DNA of 64,000 nucleotides from Streptomyces zingiberis (lineage in GTDB: Bacteria; Actinomycetota; Actinomycetes; Streptomycetales; Streptomycetaceae), in NCBI RefSeq assembly GCF_012034935.1, contig NZ_JAATEN010000018.1, positions 1-64,000 of the forward strand, read 5' to 3'. The notes below the pieces were generated by a model, which worked only from the letters and a program-made list of their open reading frames with translations, did not search any database and was not told where the DNA came from. Below, piece by piece: positions 34,532 through 43,654 of the stretch. Numbering within the stretch: the stretch's first letter is position 1; every line of letters starts with the position of its first letter. A program made the position numbers and the translations under genes.

Positions 34532-36016
34532 ATGACCGTTCCCTCCTCGTCGGCGGCCTCGGCCGTGCCGTCCGGTGCGGCCGCGCCGTCCGGCCCCACG
34601 GAGTCACCCGGCGCCGCGGGGGCACCCCGTCCGGCCACCGCCGATGACACGGCACTCCCCGCCGCCGAGGGCAAGGCGGTCCGCCCCGGGGCCGGTGACG
34701 GCGCGCCCCGGACCTCGCTGCACGACCGGCACCGCGCGGTCATGCCGGACTGGCTGACCCTCTCCTACACCTGCCCGATCGAGATCACCCACGGGGAGGG
34801 CCGCCGGGTGTGGGACGCGGAGGGCCTCCGCTACCTCGACTTCTACGGCGGCATCCTCACCACCATGACGGCCCACGCGCTGCCCGAGGTGACCGCCGCC
34901 GTCGCCGGGCAGGCCGCGCGCGTCCTGCACACCTCCACCCTCTATCTCAACCGCCGGATGGTGGAGCTGGCCGAACGGGTGGCCGCCCTCTCCGGTATCC
35001 CGGACGCGCGGGTCTTCTTCACCACCTCCGGTACCGAGGCCAACGACGCCGCTCTGCTGCTGGCCACCGCCCACCGGGGCTCCCACCAGGTCCTGGCGAT
35101 GCGCAACAGCTACCACGGACGCTCCTTCAGCACGGTCTCCGTGACCGGCAACTCCGCCTGGTCACCCACGAGTTACTCGCCGTTCCAGACGCTGTACGTG
35201 CACGGCGGGACGCGCTGCCGGGGGCCGTTCGCGGCGATGTCCGACGCGGAGTTCATCCGGGCCTGCATCGCCGACCTGGAGGACGTGCTCGGGCAGGCGC
35301 ACGGCCGGGTCGCCGCGCTGATCGCCGAACCGGTGCAGGGCGTCGGCGGGTTCACCTCGCCGCCGGACGGGCTGTACGCGGCGTTCCGCCGGGTGCTGGA
35401 CCGGCACGGCATCCTCTGGATCAGCGACGAGGTGCAGACCGGGTGGGGCCGCACCGGCGACCACTTCTGGGGCTGGCAGGCGCACGGCGAGGCCGGCCCG
35501 CCCGACGCACTGACCTTCGCCAAGGGCATCGGCAACGGCATGTCGGTCGGCGGGGTGGTGGCCCGCGCGGAGGTCATGAACAGCCTCGGCGCCCACTCGA
35601 TCTCCACCTTCGGCGGCAGCCCCGTCACCATGGCCGCGGCGCTCGCCAATCTGACGTATCTGCTGGAGCACGACCTCCAGGGCAACGCCCGCCGGGTCGG
35701 CGGGCTGCTGATCCAGCGGCTGCGGGCCGTCACCGCGGGGGTGCCCGCCGTACGGGAGGTCCGTGGCCGGGGGCTGATGATCGGGATCGAGTTCGCCGGC
35801 GCGGACGGGGCACCGTGGCCCCGCGCCGCCGAACTGGCGATGGAACACACCCGCGAGGAGGGCCTGCTCGTGGGCCGGGGCGGCCGGGAGGGGCATGTCC
35901 TGCGCATCGCGCCGCCGCTGACGCTGACCGTCGCCGAGGCGGAGGAGGGCGCGGAGCTGCTGGCGACGGCGGTGCGCCGCACCCAGGCCGTGCTGGAGAG
36001 CGAACGGCGGCCCTGA
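34532..36016 (+). CDS. Class III PLP-dependent aminotransferase
   Basis: 494 residues. After a ~65-residue Ser/Pro/Ala-rich tail the fold-type I domain begins (RAVMPDWLTLSYTCPIEITH). Motifs: LDFYGGILTTMTAHALPEV, FFTTSGTEANDAALLLA, RNSYHGRSFS, WISDEVQTGWGRTG (Asp299 to the PLP pyridine N) and LTFAKGIGNG with Lys331 as the Schiff-base lysine. It resembles the AGXT2/4-aminobutyrate/beta-alanine aminotransferase group. ATG 34532 is chosen because upstream frame content is unconserved. The inositol-monophosphatase-family gene follows 114 bp downstream. Substrate uncertain. Confidence 0.9.
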   Translation: MTVPSSSAASAVPSGAAAPSGPTESPGAAGAPRPATADDTALPAAEGKAVRPGAGDGAPRTSLHDRHRAVMPDWLTLSYTCPIEITHGEGRRVWDAEGLRYLDFYGGILTTMTAHALPEVTAAVAGQAARVLHTSTLYLNRRMVELAERVAALSGIPDARVFFTTSGTEANDAALLLATAHRGSHQVLAMRNSYHGRSFSTVSVTGNSAWSPTSYSPFQTLYVHGGTRCRGPFAAMSDAEFIRACIADLEDVLGQAHGRVAALIAEPVQGVGGFTSPPDGLYAAFRRVLDRHGILWISDEVQTGWGRTGDHFWGWQAHGEAGPPDALTFAKGIGNGMSVGGVVARAEVMNSLGAHSISTFGGSPVTMAAALANLTYLLEHDLQGNARRVGGLLIQRLRAVTAGVPAVREVRGRGLMIGIEFAGADGAPWPRAAELAMEHTREEGLLVGRGGREGHVLRIAPPLTLTVAEAEEGAELLATAVRRTQAVLESERRP

Positions 36017-36130
36017 CCGGCGGCCCTGACCGGCGGGGTGAGCCGGGCCGGGGCGGCGGCCCGGGCCGGGGGCGGCATCTCCCGGCACGAGGCGGGCGCG
36101 GGGGCCGCCACTCGTGGTTCGATGGTGGGC

Positions 36131-37000
36131 ATGATCGACAACCTGTCCGCGGAGGAGTGGACCAAGCTGCTGGCCGCCGCCGAGGAGGCCGTGCGGGAGG
36201 CTGCCGCCGCCGAGGTGATGCCGCGTTTCCGGCAGCTCGGTGAGCACGAGATCGACGTCAAGACGGGGCCGCACGACCTCGTCACGGTCGCCGACCGGCT
36301 GGCCGAGGAGCGGCTGACCGCGGCGCTGCCCGCGCTGCTGCCGGGGTCGGTGGTCGTCGGCGAGGAGGCGGTCTCCGCCGATCCCGGGGTGCTGGCCGCG
36401 CTGGAGGGCACCGCCCCGGTGTGGATCGTCGACCCGGTGGACGGCACCCGCCAGTTCGTCCGGGGCGATCCGGGGTTCTCCACCCTGGTCACCCTGGCCC
36501 ACCGGGGCGAGTCCCTGGCTTCCTGGACCTACGCGCCCGCCTCGGACCGGATGGCGGTCGCCGTCCGCGGCGGCGGGGCACGCCTCGACGGCCGGCCGCT
36601 CCGCTGCGGGCCGGCGGTGCCCGGCGAGCCGCTGGAGATCGCCACCTCGCACCCCGACTTCACCTCCCTGGAGGAGGACCGGGCGTTCGCCCGGCTGGTG
36701 GTCGACGGGGTGGTGCCACGGCCGTGCGGCTCGGCGGGGCTCGAGTACCTGCACGTGGCGCAGGGGCGGCTCGGCGCGGTCGCGTTCGGCTGGGAGAACC
36801 CGTGGGACCACGCGGCGGGGCTGCTGCTCGTGGCCGAGGCCGGCGGCTTCGACGCCACCGTGTCGGGTGAGCCGTTCCGTCTCGCCGGAGGTAACGCGCT
36901 GCCCTTCACCGCCGCCCGCGACGAGCGCACCGCCCGGCGCGTCCTGGAACTGATGCGCGGCTCCGACCTGCCGTTCCGCGAGGATCAGGGCGGCCGCTGA
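36131..37000 (+). CDS. Inositol monophosphatase-family phosphatase
   Basis: 289-residue Mg2+-dependent, Li+-sensitive type phosphatase. Metal-site motifs: VVGEEAV (Glu), WIVDPVDGTRQFVRG (the DPxDGT signature) and ENPWDHAAGLLLVAEAGG (WDxAAG). Candidate activities are histidinol-phosphatase (HisN), inositol monophosphatase or CysQ-like 3'-phosphoadenosine 5'-phosphate phosphatase. ATG 36131 (MIDNL) is preferred; ATG 36122 three codons earlier is also possible. Confidence 0.88.
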   Translation: MIDNLSAEEWTKLLAAAEEAVREAAAAEVMPRFRQLGEHEIDVKTGPHDLVTVADRLAEERLTAALPALLPGSVVVGEEAVSADPGVLAALEGTAPVWIVDPVDGTRQFVRGDPGFSTLVTLAHRGESLASWTYAPASDRMAVAVRGGGARLDGRPLRCGPAVPGEPLEIATSHPDFTSLEEDRAFARLVVDGVVPRPCGSAGLEYLHVAQGRLGAVAFGWENPWDHAAGLLLVAEAGGFDATVSGEPFRLAGGNALPFTAARDERTARRVLELMRGSDLPFREDQGGR

Positions 37001-37096
37001 CCGACGCCGCGCCCGGGGCGCCGGCGACCGGGCGCGGTCACGCCGCGTCACCTGCCTATCCTGGCAGCCGCCGGGACAAGCCGAAGGAGGGCCGGG

Positions 37097-38518
37097 GTGC
37101 CGTCGATGCTCGATGCGGTCGTGGTGGGGAGCGGGCCCAACGGGCTGACCGCCGCCGTCGAACTGGCCCGCCGCGGGATGTCCGTGGCCGTCTACGAGGC
37201 GCGGGAGCGGATCGGGGGCGGGGCCGCCACCGAGGAGCTGACGCTCCCGGGGTTCCGGCACGACACCTGCTCGGCCGTCCATCCGCTCGGCATCGGCTCG
37301 CCCGCGTTCGCCACGATGCCGCTGGACCGCCACGGCCTGGAGTGGGTCCACCACGAGCTGCCCCTGGCGCACCCCTGGGCGGACGGCACCGCCGCCGTGC
37401 TGGCGCCCACCGTGGCGGAGACCGCCGTCTCCCTGGGGGCGCGGGACGCGGGCGCGTACCGGCGGCTGGTCGCCCCGTTCACCGGCCACTGGGACACGCT
37501 CGCCGCGGACTTCCTGCGCACCCAGTGGCTCGGCGTGCCCCGGGCCCCGCTGCGCTGGGCGCGGTTCATGGCGGTCGCCGGGCTGCCCGTCGCCGCGCTG
37601 GTGCGGCGCTTCCGCGACGGCAAGGCCCGCGCGCTGCTCGCCGGCCTCGCCGGGCACGTGATCGCGCCCCCCACGAGCCTCGCCTCCGGCGGGGTGGCGC
37701 TGATGTTCGCCCTCGCCGCGCACGAGCGGGGCTGGCCGATCGCCCGCGGCGGTTCGCAGGCGATCTCCGACGCCCTCGCCGGCTGGCTGCGGGAGATGGG
37801 CGGCACCGTGCACACCGGCTTCACCGTCAAGCGGCTGGACGAACTGCCGCCCGCGCGGGCGTACGTCTTCGACACCGCGCCGCGTGACCTCGCCCGGATC
37901 GCGGGGCTGGGCGACGCCTACCGGGGTTTCCGGCACGGCCCCGGCGTCTTCAAGATCGACTACGCGCTCTCCGGCCCCGTCCCCTGGACCGCTCCCGAGG
38001 CCCGGCGCGCCGGCACCGTCCACATCGGCCCCACCTACCCGGAGATCCGGGACGCGCTGCGGCGCGCGACCGGCGGCCGGCCGCCGCGGGTGCCGCTGCT
38101 GCTCACCGCGCAGCCCACCCTCGCCGACGCCTCCCGCGCCCCCGAGGGCAAGCACACCTTCTGGGCGTACGGGCACGTGCCGCACGGCTGGACGGGCGAC
38201 GCCACCGAGGTGATCGAGCGGCAGATCGAGCGGTTCGCGCCGGGCTTCCGGGACCTGGTACTGGCCCGCGCCACCGCCGGGCCGCCGGAGATGGCCGCGA
38301 AGAACGCCAACTACGTGGGCGGTGACATCGGCTGCGGCGCCTTCGACGGCCTGCAGACGGCGATCCGCCCCAAGCTGGCCCGGGTGCCGTACACCACCGC
38401 CCACCCGGCCGTCTTCCTCTGCTCCTCGGCGACCCCGCCCGGCGGCGGAGTCCACGGCATGTGCGGCCACCACGCGGCCCGCCACGTCTGGCGCCGGCTG
38501 CGGACGGCCGCGCGCTGA
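37097..38518 (+). CDS. FAD-dependent oxidoreductase, phytoene desaturase-like (PYROXD2 group)
   Basis: 473 residues. N-terminal dinucleotide-binding motif DAVVVGSGPNGLTAAVELAR with the following Glu of YEARERIGGGA, then GFRHDTCSAVHPLG. The C-terminal FAD segment TPPGGGVHGMCGHHAA has the position of the amine-oxidase/CrtI family GG-motif. It lacks carotenoid-gene neighbours, so phytoene is unlikely; actinobacterial members are uncharacterised NAD(P)/FAD oxidoreductases. GTG 37097 is preceded by AAGGAGG. Confidence 0.88.
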   Translation: MPSMLDAVVVGSGPNGLTAAVELARRGMSVAVYEARERIGGGAATEELTLPGFRHDTCSAVHPLGIGSPAFATMPLDRHGLEWVHHELPLAHPWADGTAAVLAPTVAETAVSLGARDAGAYRRLVAPFTGHWDTLAADFLRTQWLGVPRAPLRWARFMAVAGLPVAALVRRFRDGKARALLAGLAGHVIAPPTSLASGGVALMFALAAHERGWPIARGGSQAISDALAGWLREMGGTVHTGFTVKRLDELPPARAYVFDTAPRDLARIAGLGDAYRGFRHGPGVFKIDYALSGPVPWTAPEARRAGTVHIGPTYPEIRDALRRATGGRPPRVPLLLTAQPTLADASRAPEGKHTFWAYGHVPHGWTGDATEVIERQIERFAPGFRDLVLARATAGPPEMAAKNANYVGGDIGCGAFDGLQTAIRPKLARVPYTTAHPAVFLCSSATPPGGGVHGMCGHHAARHVWRRLRTAAR

Positions 38519-38714
38519 GCCACGGGCCCGGCGCTCCGGGCACCTGGGCCGTGCGTTCCGGTGCCGTCACCGTGGTGTCACCTGCCTGCGGCGCGCATCC
38601 GCCGGTCCGGGGCGGAGGTGCGGGCCCCTCTCCGGGGCCCCGGTGCGGGACCGTCGCGAGGGCCGTGTCGGAAATCCGCCGGTCCGCCGTCCCGTTCTCA
38701 CCGATGCTGGAGTC

Positions 38715-40259
38715 ATGCACACCGACACCGAGAGCTGTCTGCGGGCGGTGCGGTCCAGGGACGCGCGTTTCGACGGGTGGTTCTTCACCGCCGTCCGCAC
38801 CACCGGGATCTACTGCCGGCCGAGCTGCCCGGCCGTGCCGCCCAAGCCCGGGAACATGACCTTCTACCCGAGCGCGGCCGCCGCCCAGCAGGCCGGCTAC
38901 CGCGGCTGCAAGCGGTGCCGCCCGGACGCCGCGCCCGGCTCGCCACAGTGGAACGAGCGCGCGGATCTGACCGCCCGCGCCATGCGGCTCATCGCCGACG
39001 GTGTCGTCGACCGGCAGGGTGTCCCCGGTCTCGCCGCCCGTCTCGGGTACAGCACCCGCCAGGTGGAACGGCACCTCCGCGCCGAGCTGGGCGCCGGGCC
39101 GCTGGCCCTGGCCCGGGCGCAGCGCGCCCAGACCGCGCGGCTGCTCATCGAGACCAGCGCGCTGCCCATGGCCGACATCGCCTTCGCGGCCGGGTTCGCC
39201 AGCATCCGGGCGTTCAACGAGACCGTCCGGGAGGTCTTCGCCCTCACCCCCACCGAGCTGCGCGCCCGCGCCTCCCGCACGCTCCCCGCGGGCAGCCCTC
39301 CCGGCCCCGGGTCCGGAACCGCACCGGCCGCGCCCCGGCCCGGCGGGGACGGCGGCGGCCCGGCCCCGGCCACCCTCACCCTGCGGCTGCCGTACCGGGC
39401 CCCGCTCACCCCGGACAACCTCTTCGGCCACCTCGCCGCCACCGCCGTACCCGGGGTGGAGGAGTGGCGGGACGGCGCCTACCGGCGCACGCTGCGCCTC
39501 CCCTACGGGCACGGCACCGTCTCCCTCCGCCCCGGCCCGGGCCACATCGCCTGCCGGCTCTCCCTCACCGACCCGCGCGACCTCACCGGCGCCATCAGCC
39601 GCTGCCGCCGCCTGCTCGACCTGGACGCCGACCCCGTCGCCGTGGACGAACTGCTCGCCGCCGACCCCGTGCTGCGCCCCCTGGTGGAGCGGGCGCCGGG
39701 GCGGCGCGTGCCGCGCACGGTGGACGCCGCCGAGTTCGCCGTCCGCGCCGTGCTCGGCCAGCAGGTCTCCACGGCCGCCGCCCGCACCCACGCCGCCCGC
39801 CTGGTCCTCGCCCACGGAGACCCGGTGGACGACCCCGACGGCGGCGGCCTCACGCATCTGTTCCCCACCCCCGAGGCGCTCGCCGGCCTCGACCCCGGGA
39901 AACTGGCGCTGCCCCGCGCCCGCCGCGCCACGCTCACCGGGCTCGTCGCCGCCCTCGCCGGCGGGGACCTCACCCTGGACCCCGGCAGCGACTGGCGCTC
40001 GGCCCGCGAGCGGCTCGCCGCCCTGCCCGGGTTCGGCCCCTGGACGGTCGAGAGCATCGCGATGCGCGCGCTCGGCGACCCCGACGCCTTCCTCCCCACC
40101 GACCTCGGCCTGCGCCGCGCCGCCCGCGCCTGCGGGCTGCCCCCGACCTCGGCCGCCCTCACCGCCCGCGCCGCCGCCTGGCGCCCCTGGCGGGCCTACG
40201 CCGTCCAGTACCTCTGGGCGACCGACGACCACACGATCAACCACATGCCGGAGGGATGA
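38715..40259 (+). CDS. Ada N-terminal / AraC HTH / AlkA DNA glycosylase fusion
   Basis: 514 residues with three parts. The Ada metal-binding domain (1-75) has four zinc cysteines Cys34, Cys38, Cys65 and Cys68 (GIYCRPSCPA, GCKRCRP); Cys34 is the expected methyl acceptor from methylphosphotriesters. An AraC-type HTH (about 85-185) contains LAARLGYSTRQVERHLRAEL. An AlkA-type N-glycosylase (about 210-510) has the HhH-GPD motif LPGFGPWTVESIAMRALGD and catalytic Asp in LPTDLGLRR. It therefore senses alkylation, probably activates transcription, and excises alkylated bases. The methyl-guanine transferase domain of E. coli Ada is the separate gene 156 bp downstream. Confidence 0.93.
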   Translation: MHTDTESCLRAVRSRDARFDGWFFTAVRTTGIYCRPSCPAVPPKPGNMTFYPSAAAAQQAGYRGCKRCRPDAAPGSPQWNERADLTARAMRLIADGVVDRQGVPGLAARLGYSTRQVERHLRAELGAGPLALARAQRAQTARLLIETSALPMADIAFAAGFASIRAFNETVREVFALTPTELRARASRTLPAGSPPGPGSGTAPAAPRPGGDGGGPAPATLTLRLPYRAPLTPDNLFGHLAATAVPGVEEWRDGAYRRTLRLPYGHGTVSLRPGPGHIACRLSLTDPRDLTGAISRCRRLLDLDADPVAVDELLAADPVLRPLVERAPGRRVPRTVDAAEFAVRAVLGQQVSTAAARTHAARLVLAHGDPVDDPDGGGLTHLFPTPEALAGLDPGKLALPRARRATLTGLVAALAGGDLTLDPGSDWRSARERLAALPGFGPWTVESIAMRALGDPDAFLPTDLGLRRAARACGLPPTSAALTARAAAWRPWRAYAVQYLWATDDHTINHMPEG

Positions 40260-40415
40260 GGTGAGGCCGTACCGTCGGCGGGCCGGCGACGGCGCCCGCG
40301 CCGGCGGAGAGCCCGGCCCAGGCACCGGCCGCACCGGGACCCTGCCCGCCGGGCCGGCCCACCGCACCACCGAGGGCGCCACCGCGCCGCACCCGCACCA
40401 CGAGGAGAGCCACGC

Positions 40416-40949
40416 ATGCACCGCAGGACCCACACCGTCACCGACAGCCCCGTCGGCCGGCTGACCCTGGTCGCCACCGACGGCGTCCTCTCCGGCCTCT
40501 ACATGACCGGGCAGCGCCACCGCCCCGCCGAGGAGACCTTCGGCGACCGGTGGCGCCCCGGGGACGACCCCTTCGCGGCGGTCGTCCCCCTCCTCGGCGC
40601 GTACTTCGCCGGAGAGCGCCCGGAGTTCGACCTGCCGCTGCGGCTGGACGGCACCCCGTTCCAGCAGACGGTGTGGTCGGCGCTGCGGGACATCCCCTAC
40701 GGCGCCACGCTGAGCTACGGTGAGCTCGCCGCCCGCCTCGGCCGCCCCTCCGCCTCCCGCGCGGTGGGCCTCGCCAACGGCCGGAACCCCATCGGCATCA
40801 TCGTCCCCTGCCACCGTGTCGTCGGCGCCGGCGGCTCCCTCACCGGTTACGGCGGTGGCCTCGACCGCAAGCGGCAGCTGCTCGCCCTGGAGGGCGCGCT
40901 CCCCACCCCGGCTCCCGCGACGGCGCCAGGGCCGGCGGCGCTGTTCTGA
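40416..40949 (+). CDS. ogt: Methylated-DNA--[protein]-cysteine S-methyltransferase
   Basis: 177-residue suicide repair protein removing O6-methyl from guanine. The active-site motif IIVPCHRVVG with the acceptor Cys, preceded by the winged-helix LPLRLDGTPFQQTVWSALRDIPYG and ASRAVGLANGRNP and followed by GSLTGYGGGLDRKRQLL, is complete. ATG 40416 follows GAGGAG. It sits directly after the Ada/AlkA fusion in the same direction, forming an adaptive-response-like repair unit. The last ~20 residues are Ala/Pro-rich. Confidence 0.95.
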   Translation: MHRRTHTVTDSPVGRLTLVATDGVLSGLYMTGQRHRPAEETFGDRWRPGDDPFAAVVPLLGAYFAGERPEFDLPLRLDGTPFQQTVWSALRDIPYGATLSYGELAARLGRPSASRAVGLANGRNPIGIIVPCHRVVGAGGSLTGYGGGLDRKRQLLALEGALPTPAPATAPGPAALF

Positions 40950-41318
40950 CGGGCGGCCCGGCTCCGGGTACGTGTGGCCGGGCCGCCGCTCCGGTGACCG
41001 TCCGCGGTCGCATCGGCGGCGGCCGTTCTCCCCGGCCGGCGCCCTGCCGGGGGCAAAGGGTGGCTCCGACACGCACCGGGCCGCCCATCCGTCCGGAGGT
41101 GCCGCCGCCGAACCGTCCCGCACTGCCCGGGAACGGCCCAGGGCCGTTCCCGGGTCACGCCGGAACGCACTCCAACGCGCCGAAACGCCCGGTGTGCCTC
41201 ATCGCCGCGGCCGGCCGGCGCGCTTCTCAGGTGAGGGCGCGTCCGCGACGGCGGCCACGCCCCCTGTCTGCCCGCCTGCCCGGCCTGGCAGCCTGCCGGT
41301 CCTTCTGCCCCGGGCCGA
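40950..41318. other. 369-bp convergent intergenic region
   Basis: Between ogt and the sirtuin gene. Contains a long perfect hairpin (41126-41154); nothing else recognised. Confidence 0.6.
41126..41154. terminator. 14-bp perfect inverted repeat between convergent genes
   Basis: Arms 41126-41139 and 41141-41154 are exact reverse complements around one central base. Located midway between ogt and sir2, it likely serves both. Confidence 0.65.
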
Positions 41319-42104
41319 TCAGCCACGCCCGTCCGGCGCCGGCCCGCCGCCGGCCGCACCGCCGAGCCGGCGCAGCAGCTCCGGCAGGGCGGTGCCGATG
41401 GGCTCCCGGACGATCTCGTCGGCCAGGGCGTCGTACGGGGTCGGCTCGGCGTTGACGATGATCAGCCGGGCCCCGTGGTCCGCGGCGATCCCCGCCAGCC
41501 CGGCGGCCGGCTGCACCTGCAGGCTCGTCCCGACGGCGACGAACACCTCGCACGCCTTGGCGATGGCGAGCGCCTCACTGAGCACTGCCGTGTCGAGACT
41601 CTCCCCGAACATCACCGTGGCCGACTTCAGGATCCCGCCGCACTGCCGGCACGGCGGGTCCTCCTCACCGGCCTCCACCCGCGCGAGGGTGTCCCGCATC
41701 GGGCCGCGGTCGCCGCAGCCCGTGCAGACCACGCTCCGCGCGCTGCCGTGCAGTTCGAGCACCTTGCGCTCCGGCATCCCCGCCCGCTGGTGCAGCCCGT
41801 CCACGTTCTGCGTGATCACGCGCACCGGCACCCCGGCCCGCTCCAGGCCGGCGACGGCCCGGTGCGCGGCGTTCGGCTCGGCGTGGAGGGTGCGGTTCTT
41901 CCGGCGCATCTGCCAGGACCGGCGCCGGATCTCCGGATCGCCCATGTAGTAGCCGTAGGTGACGAGCTTCTGCGCCTCCGGATCCCGCCGCCACAGCCCG
42001 GCCGGCCCCCGGTAGTCGGGGATCCCCGAGTCCGTCGAGATCCCCGCCCCGCTGAACACCGCCACCAGGGGCTGCCGTCCCCTGCCCTCACCGCCGCCGC
42101 TCAT
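41319..42104 (-). CDS. Sir2-family NAD+-dependent protein deacylase
   Basis: 261-residue sirtuin removing acyl groups from lysines with NAD+. Motifs: VFSGAGISTDSGIPDYRGP (NAD binding), TQNVDGLHQRAG, catalytic His in VLELHGSA, a four-Cys zinc site (CTGCGDRG and CRQCGG), and FGESLD, AVGTSLQVQPAAGL, IIVNAEPTPYD. ATG 42104 (MSGGG) is preferred because the NAD domain begins soon after; the frame to 42176 is unconserved. It is divergent from glycerate kinase, 86 bp away. Acyl preference unknown. Confidence 0.93.
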   Translation of the reverse strand: MSGGGEGRGRQPLVAVFSGAGISTDSGIPDYRGPAGLWRRDPEAQKLVTYGYYMGDPEIRRRSWQMRRKNRTLHAEPNAAHRAVAGLERAGVPVRVITQNVDGLHQRAGMPERKVLELHGSARSVVCTGCGDRGPMRDTLARVEAGEEDPPCRQCGGILKSATVMFGESLDTAVLSEALAIAKACEVFVAVGTSLQVQPAAGLAGIAADHGARLIIVNAEPTPYDALADEIVREPIGTALPELLRRLGGAAGGGPAPDGRG

Positions 42105-42190
42105 GCGCCCGAGGGTACGCACGGTGGCCGCGCCCCGGCGAACGGGTAGGGTCACGGCGTCACCGCCCTCCGTCACAGAACAAGGGGTGC

Positions 42191-43354
42191 ATGCAGGTGC
42201 CGGACACCGCAGCGGCCGCGAACGTGCTGATCGCCACGGACAAGTTCAAGGGATCGCTCACGGCCGTGGAGGTCGCCGGTCATCTCACCGAGGGCATCCA
42301 CCGGGCCGCACCCGGGGTGGCCGTGGAGGCGCTGCCCGTCGCGGACGGCGGGGACGGCACCGTCGCCGCCGCTCTGGCGGCCGGGTTCACGCGGCGCGAG
42401 ACCGGGGTCACCGGTCCGCTCGGCGCGCGCCACACCGCCGCGTACGCGCTCCGCGACGGCGTCGCCGTCATCGAGATGGCCGAGGCGTCCGGGCTCCGGC
42501 ATCTGCCGGCCGGGCGGTTCGCCGCGCGGACCGCCACCACCTTCGGCACCGGGGAACTGCTGCGGGCCGCCCTGGACGACGGAGCCCGGGAGATCGTCCT
42601 CGGGGTCGGCGGCTCGGCCACCACCGACGGGGGCGCCGGGATGCTCGCCGCGCTCGGCGCGCGCTTCCTGGACCCGTCCGGCGCTCCCGTCCCGCCCGGC
42701 GGCGGCGGGCTGCGGGAACTCGCCGTGGCCGACTTCTCCGGCCTGGACCCGCGGCTCGCGGACACGGAACTGCTGCTCGCGAGCGATGTCGACAATCCGC
42801 TGACCGGCCCGCACGGCGCGGCGGCCGTCTACGGCCCGCAGAAGGGGGCCGGCGAGGACGACGTGCGCGCCCTGGACCTCGCCCTGGTCCACTACGCGAC
42901 CGTGCTGCACCGGGTCCTGGGGGCGCGGGCCGCCGAGGCCGCGGCGGCGCCCGGGGCCGGCGCGGCGGGCGGCGTGGGGTATGCCGCGCTGGCCGTCCTC
43001 GGGGCACGGTTCCGGCCCGGGATCGAGGTGCTGCTGGAGGTCCTGGGCTTCGAGGCGGCCCTGCGCCGGGCCACCCTGGTGATCACGGGTGAGGGCTCCC
43101 TGGACGAGCAGACGCTGCGGGGCAAGGCGCCGGCCGGGGTGGCCGCCGCGGCCCGGGCGGCGGGCCGCCCGGTGGTCGCCGTCTGCGGCCGGCTCGCGCT
43201 GCCGGCGGCGGCGCTCGCGGCCACCGGTCTGGACGGGGTCTACGCCCTCACCGACGTGGAGCCGGACCCGGCGCGCTGCATCGAGAACGCGGGCCCGCTG
43301 CTGGTCCGCACGGGGGAACGGCTGGCGCGGGAGCGACTGGCCCCGGCCGGATAG
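42191..43354 (+). CDS. glxK: Glycerate kinase
   Basis: 387-residue glycerate kinase of the GarK/GlxK family, making phosphoglycerate from glycerate. Motifs: VLIATDKFKGSLTAVEVA, LPVADGGDGTVAAAL, EIVLGVGGSATTDGGAGMLAALGARFLD, LLLASDVDNPLTGPHGAAAVYGPQKGA, LVITGEGSLDEQTLRGKAPAGVA. ATG 42191. Glycerate can derive from glyoxylate; the ethylmalonyl-CoA operon 3-8 kb away produces glyoxylate, but a functional link is only a suggestion. Confidence 0.93.
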   Translation: MQVPDTAAAANVLIATDKFKGSLTAVEVAGHLTEGIHRAAPGVAVEALPVADGGDGTVAAALAAGFTRRETGVTGPLGARHTAAYALRDGVAVIEMAEASGLRHLPAGRFAARTATTFGTGELLRAALDDGAREIVLGVGGSATTDGGAGMLAALGARFLDPSGAPVPPGGGGLRELAVADFSGLDPRLADTELLLASDVDNPLTGPHGAAAVYGPQKGAGEDDVRALDLALVHYATVLHRVLGARAAEAAAAPGAGAAGGVGYAALAVLGARFRPGIEVLLEVLGFEAALRRATLVITGEGSLDEQTLRGKAPAGVAAAARAAGRPVVAVCGRLALPAAALAATGLDGVYALTDVEPDPARCIENAGPLLVRTGERLARERLAPAG

Positions 43355-43654
43355 CGGACGGGGCCGGCCGCCGGGGCGCCGGAGCGTGAGCCGGCCGGCG
43401 GCCGGCGGGGGCCGGCGGGGGCCGAGCGGTCAGAGCCCGCACGGGTGACCGGCAGGACAGCGCGGGCCGGTACAGGACCGCGCAGAGCAGGCCGCGAGCT
43501 TCCGGCCCCCGTCACCGGCACGGGAAACGCCTGGGGGCCCGAGCGTCGCGCTCGGGCCCCCAGGCGTGTCGTTCTGTTCCGGCTCCCCGGCCGGCCCCTG
43601 CCCCCCCCCCGGGCCCCGTGGGGGCTGCCGGGACGGCGGGGAGGCCGCGGGGCG
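43355..43654. other. 300-bp convergent region between glycerate kinase and pssA
   Basis: Carries a strong bidirectional terminator (43528-43566) and a ten-cytosine homopolymer (43601-43610) followed by GGGCCCC; no gene. Confidence 0.7.
43528..43566. terminator. 18-bp perfect stem, 3-base loop, bidirectional terminator
   Basis: Arms 43528-43545 and 43549-43566, loop TCG, followed by the T-rich TGTCGTTCTGTTCC on the plus strand. This is the best terminator in the window; it serves the convergent glycerate kinase and pssA/psd genes. Confidence 0.92.

Noticed and set aside
33900..34535. 211-codon ORF in the gap before the aminotransferase
   Set aside because: Pro/Arg/Ser-rich, no domain, overlaps the aminotransferase start; judged to be chance.
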